DNA of 64,000 bases from Streptomyces sp. NBC_01707. Lineage in GTDB: Bacteria > Actinomycetota > Actinomycetes > Streptomycetales > Streptomycetaceae. Within the stretch, counting starts at the first letter, position 1, and each line of letters opens with the position of its first letter. Both the position numbers and the translations under genes were made by a program. Positions 33,911 through 42,646 of the stretch are shown here, one piece after another. The notes beneath the pieces were generated by a model that saw only the letters and a list, made by a program, of their open reading frames with translations, was not told the origin of the DNA and did not search any database. The stretch is taken from the NCBI RefSeq assembly GCF_041438805.1, contig NZ_CP109190.1, positions 1,488,001 to 1,552,000 on the forward strand, given 5' to 3'.

Positions 33911-35100
33911 CGGGACAGGTCCTTCCAGGCGACGTCCTTGTCGTTACGCGGCTCGGCAGGCAGCCCGAGAACGCGTTCGGCGACGATGTTCAGGAGAACC
34001 TCGCTCGTGCCGCCCTCGATCGAGTTGCCCTTGGACCGCAGATAGCGGTAGCCGGCATCGCGTCCGGTGAAGTCGACCAGGTCCGGCCGGCGCATCGTCC
34101 AGTCGCTGTACAACAGCCCTTCCTCGCCGAGGAGTTCGACCTCCAGTCCGCTGATCTCCTGGTTGAGCCGGGCGAAGGCGAGTTTCATGCCGGAGCCTTC
34201 GGGGCCCGGCTGCCCGGCGACGAGCTGCTGGCGCAGCCGCTCGCCGGCCAGCCTGGCGACCTCGGCCTCGACCCAGAGGGTGAGCAGCCGCTGATGGAGA
34301 TCGTGGGTGCGCAGTTCGGGACGCTCGCGCCAGGTCCTGGCAACCGGGCCGATCATGCCGCCCTCGCGCGGAATCCGGGATCCGCCGATCGAGACTCGCT
34401 CGTTCATCAGGGTGGTCTGGGCGACCTTCCAGCCGGCGCCGACCGGCCCGAGCCGCCGGCTGTCGGGGATGCGTACGCCGGTGAGGAAGACCTCGTTGAA
34501 CTCGGCCTCGCCGGTGATCTGACGCAGCGGCCGTACCTCGACACCCGGGTCGGTCATGTCGCAGATGAAGTAGCTGATGCCGCGGTGCTTGGGCAGGTCC
34601 GGGTCGGTGCGGGCGATGAGGATCGCCCAGCGGGCCACATGGGCGCTGGACGTCCAGACCTTCTGGCCGTCGACGATCCAGTCCCCGTCGGCCTCTTCGC
34701 GCACCGCGCGGGTGCCCAGCGCGGCCAGGTCGGACCCGGCGCCCGGTTCGCTGAACAGCTGGCACCACACCTCCTCGCCGACCCAAAGGGGTCGCAGGAA
34801 GCGCCGCTTCTGCTCGTCGGTGCCGAAGCCGAGGATGGTGGGGGCGGCCATACCGAGGCCGATGCCGATGCGGCGCGGGTCGTTGTCGGGGGCGCCCGCC
34901 GCGGCGAGTTCGGCGTCGACGACCGGCTGCAGGGAGCGGGGTGCGTCGAGTCCGCCGAGCCCGGCCGGATAGTGCACCCACGCGAGGCCGGCGTCGAAAC
35001 GGGCCCTCAGGAAGTCCGTGCGCCCGGTGGTGGCCGGGGGGTGTGCGGCGAGCAGCTCCCGGGTGCGGCGGCGGAGTTCGGGCGCGTCGATGGCCGTCAT
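33907..35100 (-). CDS. Acyl-CoA dehydrogenase (FadE-type) B
   Basis: A 397-residue acyl-CoA dehydrogenase. FAD- and substrate-binding blocks are seen in WCQLFSEPGAGSDLAALGTRA, DGDWIVDGQKVWTSSAHVARW and the C-terminal YRYLRSKGNSIEGGTSEVLLNIVAERVLGLP. The Glu/Gly-rich end carries the FAD-binding signature. It is the middle gene of the operon: its ATG overlaps the quinone-reductase stop codon (35097-35100), and its own stop overlaps the start of dehydrogenase A. The two dehydrogenases differ in length and motif conservation, so a mixed complex is more likely than a duplication serving the same role. The CoA substrate is unknown. Confidence 0.92.
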   Translation of the reverse strand: MTAIDAPELRRRTRELLAAHPPATTGRTDFLRARFDAGLAWVHYPAGLGGLDAPRSLQPVVDAELAAAGAPDNDPRRIGIGLGMAAPTILGFGTDEQKRRFLRPLWVGEEVWCQLFSEPGAGSDLAALGTRAVREEADGDWIVDGQKVWTSSAHVARWAILIARTDPDLPKHRGISYFICDMTDPGVEVRPLRQITGEAEFNEVFLTGVRIPDSRRLGPVGAGWKVAQTTLMNERVSIGGSRIPREGGMIGPVARTWRERPELRTHDLHQRLLTLWVEAEVARLAGERLRQQLVAGQPGPEGSGMKLAFARLNQEISGLEVELLGEEGLLYSDWTMRRPDLVDFTGRDAGYRYLRSKGNSIEGGTSEVLLNIVAERVLGLPAEPRNDKDVAWKDLSR

Positions 35101-36065
35101 CGGGCGACTCCCGACGGAAGGACGACGATACGACCGGTGCTCGTGCCGTCGGCCACACGCTGGACCGCGTCCGCCGCGCCGTCCATCGCGACACGCTCGC
35201 TGATCAGCGGTTTGATGACACCGCGCGCCGCAAACGCGGTGAGCTCCTGGTGGCAGGCGAGAACCGCGGCCGGGTCCTTGGTGTTGTACAGACCCCAGTG
35301 GAGCCCGACGATCGAATAGTTCTTGACCAGTGCGTGGTTGAGCGCCGGGGTGGGGATGACACCGCTCGCGAAGCCGACGACGATCACCCGGCCCTCGAAG
35401 GCGATGCACTTCACCGACTTGGCATACGCGTCGCCGCCGACCGGGTCGTACACGACATCGGCGCCGCGGCCACCGGTGGCTTCCTTGACCGCCGCGACAA
35501 TGTCCTCGGTACGACGGTCGATGACCAGGTCGCAGCCCAGCTCATGGGCGATCTTGGCCTTCTCGGGGCCTCCGACGACACCGATGACCTTGGCCCCGGC
35601 GGCCTTGCCGAGCTGGACGGCCGCGCTGCCGACACCGCCCGCCGCGGCATGCACGAGAAGGGTCTCGCCCGCTTGGAGGTGCGCCCTGCGATGCAGTCCG
35701 AACCAGCCCGTCTGATAACCGATGTGCAGAGCCGCCGCTTCGGCGTCGTCCAGGGTGTCCGGGGCGGGCAGCAGAGCCGCCTCGTCCGCGACGACGTACT
35801 CGGCGAAGCCGCCGTTCGGCAGGGCGGGGGTGGCGAGGACCCGGCGCCCGTCCTGCGTCTCGCCGCAGATCTCGACTCCCGGGGTGAACGGCAGGGGCGG
35901 CCGTACCTGGTACTGGCCGCGGCACAGCAGCGCGTCCGGGAAGTTGATGTTCGCCGCGAGCACCTTGAGGAGCACCTGTCCGTTGCCGGGCGTGGGCCGG
36001 TCCGTCTCCTCGAGCCGCATCACCTCGCTCGGCTCGCCGTTCCGGTGCACTCGCCATGCCTGCAT
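35097..36065 (-). CDS. NADPH:quinone oxidoreductase-family (MDR) enzyme
   Basis: A 322-residue zinc-independent medium-chain reductase, first gene of the acyl-CoA dehydrogenase operon. It starts MQAWRVHRNGEPSEVMRLEE. NINFPDALLCRGQYQVRPPLPFTPGVEICGE is typical of the branch that includes enoyl reductases, and the Rossmann motif is VHAAAGGVGSAAVQLGKAAGA. GGAGG lies seven bases before the ATG. Its coupling to two dehydrogenases suggests it reduces an intermediate of the same CoA-thioester pathway, perhaps an enoyl-CoA. A TetR-type half-palindrome lies about 50 bases upstream. Confidence 0.92.
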   Translation of the reverse strand: MQAWRVHRNGEPSEVMRLEETDRPTPGNGQVLLKVLAANINFPDALLCRGQYQVRPPLPFTPGVEICGETQDGRRVLATPALPNGGFAEYVVADEAALLPAPDTLDDAEAAALHIGYQTGWFGLHRRAHLQAGETLLVHAAAGGVGSAAVQLGKAAGAKVIGVVGGPEKAKIAHELGCDLVIDRRTEDIVAAVKEATGGRGADVVYDPVGGDAYAKSVKCIAFEGRVIVVGFASGVIPTPALNHALVKNYSIVGLHWGLYNTKDPAAVLACHQELTAFAARGVIKPLISERVAMDGAADAVQRVADGTSTGRIVVLPSGVAR

Positions 36066-36114
36066 GAGGGGCCTCCACAACACTGTCGGCATTACCACTG
36101 CTCCGGCGCATACT

Positions 36115-36126
36115 AAGCGGTCGCTT
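36115..36126 (-). promoter_or_regulatory. TetR-type operator-like sequence before the acyl-CoA dehydrogenase operon
   Basis: AAGCG-gt-CGCTT (36115-36126), within TACTAAGCGGTCGCTTGCCC, is a short pseudo-palindrome 50-61 bases upstream of the first start codon. Sequences of this AAGCG/CGCTT form are common operators for TetR-family regulators of fatty-acid or acyl-CoA genes in actinobacteria. No TetR gene lies in the window, so the regulator would be encoded elsewhere. Confidence 0.45.
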
Positions 36127-36279
36127 GCCCACCTGGGAACAGCCTGCCCGGACCGATTCGGCCGGGCCAGGACATGGCCGCGCGCCCGGCACGCCCCGAG
36201 AGGTCCGGGGATGCGGGGCGCGCGGCCGGCCGGAGCGGAGCCGGCCGGTGTCGTGGGCCGCTCGGACGGCCCTACGGGT

Positions 36280-38955
36280 TCAGCCGACCACCAGCTCGGC
36301 GATCTGCGGTGCTCCGGACCCGGCGCGCCAGGCCAGACGTACCGCATCGGCCGTGCGACCGGTCGTGTTCACCCTGGTGTACGGACCGTCGAGGTCACCG
36401 ACGGTGTGCCAGGTTCCGTCGGCGCCCCGTAGCTGGATGTCGGCGAGGGCGTCCGAACCGGCGGGCTGCAGGACGGTGACGGACCCGACGGAGCGCGCGG
36501 AGCCGAGCCCCAGCTCCAGCGCCTCACCGGCCTCGGGCGCGCGAGCCGCCCGGTAAACGGTGTCCAGGTCGCCGTCGGCCGCCGAGCGCAGGACGGATCC
36601 GGTGGCGGCGGGCGGTCCGCCGGCCACCGCACCGTCCTTCAGCTCGATGCCGAACTCACGCACGACAAGCCAGTTCGTCTGGTCCGCGGTCGCCCGCGCC
36701 CGTACATAGCGGGCCTTCGTACCTCCGGGGGCCGCCGCGGTGACGTCCGGCTTCCCGGAGAACGTGGTGAGCTGCTGCCAGCTCTGCCCGTCGACGGAGT
36801 ACTCCAGCACGCCGTCGTGGAGGTAGTCGCCGACGCTGCCGGGCTTGGCCATGGCGAGAGTGATGTCGCCGACCTCCCGTGCCCGGCCCAGGTCGACGGT
36901 GAGCTGATCACCGGCGACGGGGGCCGCGTCGCTCCAGAAGTACGTCGAGTCGTCGCCGTCGAGCATCCGGGCGACGGTGTTGGTCTGGTACGTACCGAGG
37001 CTGGTCGATGCCGTCGGCCTGCCGCTCACACCGATGATCCGGTCGTGTTCCGCGTTCGCCTTGTCCACGAATCCGTCCAGCACTCCGCTGCCGACGACGA
37101 CCGGCACCTTGCGGCCGTCAAGGCCCGTGTAGGTGAAGGACTTCGCCTCGGCGACGAGTGCGGGCAGTTGCCGACGGAGCTCCCAGGCCTGCGCGCCCTT
37201 TCCGGCACGCGCCGCCTCGACCATGTGCAGGGCGGTGCGGGTCGCGGTCGCCCAGGCTTCGGTGGCGTCCAGCCAAGGACCGGAGTCGTCGATGAACCCG
37301 CGGTCCGGGAGGCTGCTGCGCAGGCGGTCCGGTGCCTGGCCCAGGTCACGGAGGACCGAGGCGAGCCGCGCCGCGTCGCCGGACTTCCAATAGCGGGCGA
37401 ACTCGGCGGCCAGGTCGGGTGCTTCCTGCTTGTTCAGGGCCGAGCTGTAGTTGACGTCGGCGAACGCCCGCAGCGCCTTCTCGGTGCGGGCGTCGCCGCC
37501 CGCGTACTCCTTCAACCCCTGCAGCCAGGAGGCCCGCTCGTCGTACGCGGCGTCGTTCCACGAGTAGTCCGCGACGGTGTGGAGCGAGAGCTTGGAGGCG
37601 TACGGCTGGATCATCGGGTTCGCGGTGATCCCGGCCAGCTCCGCCGGCAGCCCCTTCTCGCGGCCGTTGAACGGGCCGAGCAGCAGCCGGTTGGTGACGT
37701 AGTCGTTGACCGGGTAGTTGTCCCAGGTCAGGATCGGATGGTTGAAGACCGTGCGCGCGTCCTTGGCCTGGGCGACGGTCATCGTCGGTGCGATGACGCC
37801 GACACCCGTCCACTCGACGAGGACATCCGGGTCGAGCTGCTCGGCGAGCGCCGTCTTGTAGGGCGAGGCGGTGACGTTGTAGTACTCGGTGGGCACCATC
37901 TGGAGCGGTTGGGCTCCTGGGTGCGTGGCGATGAACTCCTTGTTCACCTTGTTCAGGAGGTACGCCTGCGCGGCACCCGCCGCACCGCCGCCGGTCCCCC
38001 ACTTCTCCTTGTCCGCCGCGCAGTTCCAGTCGGTGTAGCTGATGTCGTCAAGCGGGACGGCGAAGGTGCGTACACCGATGTCCCAGATCGTCTGGAACTT
38101 GTCGACGAGCGCCTTGACGTCGGCGTCGGAGCTGTAGCAGACGGAGAGTCCGGGCGAGAGGGCGTAGGTGAACTCGACGTGCCGCTGCACGGCCCGGTCG
38201 GCGAGTTCCTTGATCTGCGCCAGCTGATCGGCGGGGTACTGGTCGCGCCACTTCGCACGGAGATACGCGTCGTCCTTCGGCGAGTACACGTAGATGTTCA
38301 TCTTGTGCTCGCCGTAGTAGTCGAGTTGGTCGAGGCGGGCTGCGTGGGACCAAGGCGTGCCGTAGAAGCCCTCGATGACGCCGCGCAGCGCGGTGCCCGG
38401 CCAGTCGCGCACGGCAAGCCCGTCGACCTTGGTGCCGGGGTGGTTCTGCCGCGGCAGGATCTGACGGAGGGTCTGGGCGGCGTAGTACGTGCCGGTGGTG
38501 TCCTTGCCCGCGAGGACGATGCGGTCGGCGCCGATGCCGAGGACGTATCCGTCGGCGGGCAGCGCGTCGGGGCCTTCGATGTGCTGGGCGCCGAGGGCGG
38601 CGGAGACACCGATGTGGACGGTGAGTCCGCTTCTGCCGGGGCTGTCGCTCCGTACGATCCGCTGCGCTCCGGCCCGGCGCAGCGCGGCTTCGACGACCTT
38701 CACGGAGGGTTCGTCGGAGGTGTCGCCCGTCACGAGGGTGACGGTGGGGCTGATCGTGATCCGGTCGGACCGGGTCCTGACCGATTGCGGGGTCGGGGTG
38801 ATGGCCGGAGTGCGTCGGCCGGTCGCGGCATTCGTCAGGGCGTCCGTCCGGCCGCTGTCGGCGGCCTGGGCGGCCGGTGCGGCGGTCAGCAGGCCACCGA
38901 CGAGCAGACTCGCGGCCGCGGCGAGCGCGGTGAGACGGGGTGGGCGAGGCGTCAC
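36280..38955 (-). CDS. Secreted GH84 beta-N-acetylglucosaminidase (hyaluronidase/O-GlcNAcase-like)
   Basis: An 891-residue exported glycosidase. A Sec signal (LTALAAAASLLVGGLLTAAPAAQAA) is followed by a GH20b-like domain, then the GH84 barrel from about residue 185 (VRDWPGTALRGVIEGFYGTPWSHAARL). The catalytic Asp pair is Asp303-Asp304 in AVPLDDISYTDW. A helical middle domain is followed by a C-terminal F5/8-type carbohydrate-binding region (DGDDSTYFWSDAAP ... YVRARATADQTNW). The GTG at 38955 follows GGAGG closely; an upstream GTG at 38973 lacks one. It should cut GlcNAc from glycans outside the cell, and a DasR-like site upstream fits GlcNAc control. Confidence 0.92.
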   Translation of the reverse strand: MTPRPPRLTALAAAASLLVGGLLTAAPAAQAADSGRTDALTNAATGRRTPAITPTPQSVRTRSDRITISPTVTLVTGDTSDEPSVKVVEAALRRAGAQRIVRSDSPGRSGLTVHIGVSAALGAQHIEGPDALPADGYVLGIGADRIVLAGKDTTGTYYAAQTLRQILPRQNHPGTKVDGLAVRDWPGTALRGVIEGFYGTPWSHAARLDQLDYYGEHKMNIYVYSPKDDAYLRAKWRDQYPADQLAQIKELADRAVQRHVEFTYALSPGLSVCYSSDADVKALVDKFQTIWDIGVRTFAVPLDDISYTDWNCAADKEKWGTGGGAAGAAQAYLLNKVNKEFIATHPGAQPLQMVPTEYYNVTASPYKTALAEQLDPDVLVEWTGVGVIAPTMTVAQAKDARTVFNHPILTWDNYPVNDYVTNRLLLGPFNGREKGLPAELAGITANPMIQPYASKLSLHTVADYSWNDAAYDERASWLQGLKEYAGGDARTEKALRAFADVNYSSALNKQEAPDLAAEFARYWKSGDAARLASVLRDLGQAPDRLRSSLPDRGFIDDSGPWLDATEAWATATRTALHMVEAARAGKGAQAWELRRQLPALVAEAKSFTYTGLDGRKVPVVVGSGVLDGFVDKANAEHDRIIGVSGRPTASTSLGTYQTNTVARMLDGDDSTYFWSDAAPVAGDQLTVDLGRAREVGDITLAMAKPGSVGDYLHDGVLEYSVDGQSWQQLTTFSGKPDVTAAAPGGTKARYVRARATADQTNWLVVREFGIELKDGAVAGGPPAATGSVLRSAADGDLDTVYRAARAPEAGEALELGLGSARSVGSVTVLQPAGSDALADIQLRGADGTWHTVGDLDGPYTRVNTTGRTADAVRLAWRAGSGAPQIAELVVG

Positions 38956-39357
38956 AGGTCCTCCATGGGTCACTCAAGTCACCAGAGTCGCGCAACACAA
39001 CGAGACCGAATTCAACATCGTGGCGCCGACATGTCAATGGTCTGGACAACATCAACGCCTGGACCTGGTGTTTTGTCTTCGCAAGAGGGTGGCGATACGC
39101 GCTCTGCCGGGTCATGGTTCGCAGGCCGGAGCGGCCGCCGGGGACACGGGAGCCGCCGGCCCGATCGCGGCGGCACAACGACGGCTCCGGTCGGCGTCAT
39201 CCAGGAGCCGGAGCAGATCACGGAGGTGTTCGACTCGGCAGATCCGTCGCGAGGCCCACCGCACGCGCCGTGCAACAACACGTCGGCCAACTACCGCTCT
39301 CCCCCGCGAAGTTGTCTCCGAACGCCCGGCGGGCGGCGGACCACGTGTGCGGCCCGC
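38956..39357 (+). other. Intergenic region with the GH84 promoter
   Basis: The 400 bases contain no gene that I can support. The stretch 38990-39080 is visibly richer in A and T than its surroundings, as expected of a promoter, and contains the DasR-like box listed separately. From about 39115 to 39357 nothing is recognisable. Confidence 0.5.
39036..39051 (-). promoter_or_regulatory. DasR-like operator (dre) upstream of GH84
   Basis: AATGGTCTGGACAACA matches the published dre consensus ACTGGTCTAGACCACT at 12 of 16 positions, with the TGGTCT half intact. It lies 81-96 bases upstream of the start of a GlcNAc-releasing enzyme. DasR is the GntR-type repressor of chitin/GlcNAc genes in Streptomyces, released by glucosamine-6-phosphate. 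Confidence 0.65.
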
Positions 39358-39786
39358 TCACGACGCGCGCCAGCCGCTCCACCGCAGAACCGAGACTTCG
39401 ACCACCGGTCCGTCCGGAGGGTGCTCGGCGTACTGCCGGTACTTCGCCCTGAGCAGGCCGACGCAGCGGGCGGCCTCGGAGCAGCGGTCGGGTGACGGGA
39501 GTACCCGGGCCTCGCCGTCGGCCCGCACCCACCACAGTCGGTCCCAGTCCTCCTCGTAGCGGTCGACGAGCAGACAGACCGAAGGGTTGGCGGCGATGTT
39601 GGCCAGGCGTTTCAGCCGCGTCGTCCGCTTCGGTTTGTGGTCCACGGCCAGCACGACCGTGTCGCCGTCCAGGGCGAACACGACCGGTACCAGGTGCGGG
39701 CGGGAGGCCTCGTCGATCGTGCCCAGGTGGGCGATGCGCGCCGAGGCGAATCTCTCCCGGGCCTCGGCGCTCGTCAGAGCGGGCAT
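39358..39786 (-). CDS. PPOX-class F420-dependent oxidoreductase
   Basis: A 142-residue split-barrel flavin/deazaflavin protein resembling the TIGR03668 group. Conserved segments are SARIAHLGTIDEASRPHLVPVVFALDGDTVVLAVDHKPKRTTRLKRLANIAANPSVCLLVDRYEEDWDRLWWVRADGEARV. The basic KRTTRLKR loop fits binding of the F420 phosphate/oligoglutamate tail. The start at 39786 follows AGGGGAG. A second F420-type enzyme lies directly upstream on the same strand, so they may form a two-gene unit. The substrate is not evident. Confidence 0.88.
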   Translation of the reverse strand: MPALTSAEARERFASARIAHLGTIDEASRPHLVPVVFALDGDTVVLAVDHKPKRTTRLKRLANIAANPSVCLLVDRYEEDWDRLWWVRADGEARVLPSPDRCSEAARCVGLLRAKYRQYAEHPPDGPVVEVSVLRWSGWRAS

Positions 39787-39878
39787 CGCTCCCCTTACGG
39801 CAGTTGCGGCAATCACGGCGGACGGTCGGGGATTTCCGGATCGCCCCCACGTCCCGAGATGCAGTCGCCTCCGGTTCC

Positions 39879-40703
39879 TCAGCGGTACCGGGCAGCCACT
39901 TCGGCCAGCCGGTCGAGGTGCTCCAGCGTCTCGCGCTCGGGCATCGTCGGCAGGTAGAGCAGCAGCCGTTCGACGCCCAGACCGATGTAACCCTCGATCT
40001 GACCGGGGTCGTCGGAAGCCGCGTACACCGTCACCGGCACCTCTCGCTCGGCAAGTGCGCGCAGCCGCTCGATCTTTGGACCGAGCTCCTGCGGCGACGC
40101 ACTGTTGGCCAGCCATGCGTCTCCGAGTTGCGCCACCCGCGGGAACGCTCCCTCGCCGCCGCCGACGTAGATCGGCGGATGGGGACGCTGTACGGGTTTG
40201 GGCCATGCGAAGACCGGATCGAAATTCACGAACTCACCGTGGAACTCGGCTCTCTCCGAGGTCCACAGTTCTCGCATGGCGCGCAGTCGCTCGTCGGTGA
40301 GCCGGCCACGGGTCGAGGGATTTGTTCCGTGGTTCCGCATCTCCTCACGGTTCCAGCCGACACCGATACCCAGGATCATGCGGCCACCGGAGATCAGATC
40401 GAGCGAAGCGACCTCCTTCGCCGTGGTGATCGGGTCCCGCTGTGGGATCAGGGCGATGCCGGTGCCCAGCAGCAGCCGCTCGGTCACCACGCCGATCGCG
40501 GTCAGGGCCACGAAGGGGTCCAGCGTGCGGTAGTACATCCCCGGCAGTTCACCGCCGCCCGGGTAGGGCGTCTGACGGTCGACCGGGATGTGGCTGTGCT
40601 CGGCGATGAACAACGAGTCGAAGGATCGTTCTTCGAGCGCGGCCCCGAGCGAGGTCGGGCTGATTCCCTGGTCGGTGATGAACGTCGATACCCCGAATTT
40701 CAC
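39879..40703 (-). CDS. LLM-class F420-dependent oxidoreductase
   Basis: A 274-residue luciferase-like TIM-barrel enzyme (TIGR03619 type). It begins VKFGVSTFITDQGISPTSLGAALEERSFDSLFIAEHSHIPV and has LLLGTGIALIPQRDPITTAKEVASLDLISGGRMILGIGVGWN, the F420-binding signature, and PPIYVGGGEGAFPRVAQLGDAWLA. The GTG at 40703 follows GGAG; the frame upstream runs on without family similarity. It is 92 bases upstream of the second F420 enzyme on the same strand. Members oxidise or reduce alcohols, imines or lipids using F420; this one is unassigned. Confidence 0.9.
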   Translation of the reverse strand: MKFGVSTFITDQGISPTSLGAALEERSFDSLFIAEHSHIPVDRQTPYPGGGELPGMYYRTLDPFVALTAIGVVTERLLLGTGIALIPQRDPITTAKEVASLDLISGGRMILGIGVGWNREEMRNHGTNPSTRGRLTDERLRAMRELWTSERAEFHGEFVNFDPVFAWPKPVQRPHPPIYVGGGEGAFPRVAQLGDAWLANSASPQELGPKIERLRALAEREVPVTVYAASDDPGQIEGYIGLGVERLLLYLPTMPERETLEHLDRLAEVAARYR

Positions 40704-41117
40704 GGCGGCTCCGTCGAGGATTGAGTACGGGAAGGAACGGGTGGCACAGATCTGTTCACTACCCGCCCCCGGCGCTCCCGCTTCCATGACCACCCGGGAG
40801 AACCATCGCGGAGCCGCCTCCCCGGCTCGGTGACCGCATGAACGCCTCGCGGGTTCGCTGCGCGCTCGTGTTGCTCGAACGCGCACGCGCGACGCGTCGG
40901 CGTGGCTGCACGCAATCCCCCGCGTCCGCGATGCGCAGTGCCCGACGACCGCGGAGCACGATCGCCGGTCCTGCCCGCACAGCGGTACGCGCACCCCCGG
41001 CCCGCGGCGTCGACAACCGCCTCGCAGCGGGTGGCCGGCGCGGGGACGACCTCGCGCCCGGCGGCGCCGGGTCCGCGACGGCCGCCCGTCGTTCCGCACG
41101 TCACACCGGAGCTCTAA
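40704..41117 (+). other. Gene-free stretch
   Basis: Between the F420 enzyme and the sulfur operon. Both strands have open frames but all are Arg/Ala/Pro-rich with no domain. No palindrome stands out until the operator at 41118. Confidence 0.45.
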
Positions 41118-41170
41118 ATACCCCCCGGGGTATAAGTGCTAATCTCGGAGAGAGATACCCCCCGGGGTAA
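41118..41170 (+). promoter_or_regulatory. Two CstR/CsoR-type operators before the sulfur operon
   Basis: ATACCCC-cc-GGGGTAT (41118-41133) and ATACCCC-cc-GGGGTAA (41155-41170), centres 37 bases apart, lie 23-75 bases upstream of the GTG start at 41193. A -10-like TAATCT lies between them. A third, matching copy is found in front of the regulator gene (44122-44141), strongly linking the two promoters. Confidence 0.85.
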
Positions 41171-41192
41171 CCCGTACGGAAGGAATCACGCC

Positions 41193-42605
41193 GTGTTCTT
41201 CGTCGACACCATGGAGACCGCCGGCCTCGGCAACCGCAGCTATCTGGCGGGCGGGCGGCACTCCGCGCTGGTGGTGGACCCGCCCCGCGACATCGACCGG
41301 GTCATCGCCGCAGCGGCACGGCGCGGCGTGCGGATCGCCCTGGTCGTGGAGACGCATCTGCACAACGACTACGTGACCGGCGGCCTTGAGCTGGCGCGTG
41401 TCACCGGGGCCGCATACCTGGTGCCCGCCGCCGCGCCGGTCTCGTTCGACCGGGTGCCGGTCGCCGACGGGGACACCGCCCCGGTCGACGAGGGGCTGAC
41501 AGTGCGTGCGATGGCCACTCCCGGGCACACCCCGCACCACACCTCGTACGTGCTGGAGGAGGACGGCCGCCCTGTGGCTGCCTTCACCGGCGGTTCGCTG
41601 CTGATCGGCAGCGTGGGCCGGCCCGACCTGGTGGAGCCCCGGCTCACCGCCGTGCTGGCCCGCGCCCAGCACGCCTCCGCGCACCGCCTCGCCGACGAGC
41701 TCGACGACGCCGTGCCCGTGCTGCCGACCCACGGCTTCGGAAGCTTCTGTTCCTCCGCGCAGGCCGACGGGGACACCACGACGATCGGTGCCGAGCGAGC
41801 CCGCAACGACGCGCTCGTCAAGGATGTGGACACATTCGTCGCCGAGCTGCTCGCCGGCCTGGACGACGTCCCCGCCTACTACGCGCACATGGGCCCGGCC
41901 AACGCCGCAGGTCCCGATCCGATCGATCTGATCCCGCCCGCCCGGGCCGACGCCGAGCAGATCGCGCGACGGCTGGCCGCAGGTGAATGGGTGGTGGATC
42001 TGCGCAGCAGAGTGGCGTTCGCCGAGGGGCATGTCGCCGGTTCGTTCAACTTCGAGGGCGAGGGCCAACTCGCCACGTATCTGGCCTGGCTGATCCCCTG
42101 GGGCAGGCCGGTCACCCTGCTGGCGCACACCGCCGACGACGTCGCGCACGCCCAGCGCGAGCTGGCCCGGGTGGGCATCGGCCGCCCGGTGGCCGTTGCG
42201 ACCGGCGACCCGCAGACCTGGGTGCGCACCACGGACGAACTGCGCTCGTTCCGCAGGTCGGACTTCGCGGGCCTGGCCGCGGCACGCGAGCGTGGCGAGC
42301 AGCCGGTGATTCTCGATGTCCGCAGGGACTCCGAACGCCGGGCCGGAGCTGTCGTCGGGTCGGTGCACATCCCGGTTCACGAGCTGCCCAAGCGGCTGCA
42401 CGACGTCCCGGGCGGCAAGGTGTGGGTGCACTGCGCGGGCGGGATGCGGGCGGCGATCGCGGCGTCGCTGCTGGACGCCGCCGACCGTGAGGTCGTGGCC
42501 GTCGACGACGGCTTCGCCGCCGCGGAGGCCGCCGGTCTGACGATCGCCGCTCCGGCATCCGGCGCACCCGCCAGCAAGACCGGCACCGCGCCGGCCGCCG
42601 CCTGA
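41193..42605 (+). CDS. ETHE1-like persulfide dioxygenase fused to rhodanese domains
   Basis: A 470-residue cytoplasmic enzyme. Residues 1-~240 form a metallo-beta-lactamase fold dioxygenase: THLHNDYVTGG (iron-ligand block), ATPGHTPHHTSYVLEE and VLPTHGFGSFCSS. Two rhodanese units follow. The first (WVVDLRSRVAFAEGHVAGSFN ... LLAHTADD) has no catalytic cysteine; the second (VILDVRRDSERRAGAVVGSVHIPVHELP ... VHCAGGMRAAIAASL) has it. Such fusions oxidise glutathione or mycothiol persulfide to sulfite and pass sulfur on. GGAAGGA precedes the GTG at 41193. It heads an operon with a rhodanese and a sulfite exporter, behind two CstR-type operators. Confidence 0.9.
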   Translation: MFFVDTMETAGLGNRSYLAGGRHSALVVDPPRDIDRVIAAAARRGVRIALVVETHLHNDYVTGGLELARVTGAAYLVPAAAPVSFDRVPVADGDTAPVDEGLTVRAMATPGHTPHHTSYVLEEDGRPVAAFTGGSLLIGSVGRPDLVEPRLTAVLARAQHASAHRLADELDDAVPVLPTHGFGSFCSSAQADGDTTTIGAERARNDALVKDVDTFVAELLAGLDDVPAYYAHMGPANAAGPDPIDLIPPARADAEQIARRLAAGEWVVDLRSRVAFAEGHVAGSFNFEGEGQLATYLAWLIPWGRPVTLLAHTADDVAHAQRELARVGIGRPVAVATGDPQTWVRTTDELRSFRRSDFAGLAAARERGEQPVILDVRRDSERRAGAVVGSVHIPVHELPKRLHDVPGGKVWVHCAGGMRAAIAASLLDAADREVVAVDDGFAAAEAAGLTIAAPASGAPASKTGTAPAAA

Positions 42606-42646
42606 CCGTCGAACTTCTCCGTCCTGCACTCCTGGAGCACTTCCCC

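Noticed and set aside
36817..39495. 892-codon open frame on the plus strand
   Set aside because: Antisense shadow of the GH84 gene; low-complexity product without motifs.
40704..41104. Possible gene remnant on the minus strand before the F420 enzyme
   Set aside because: All three frames are Arg/Ala/Pro-rich and no segment resembles a known protein.
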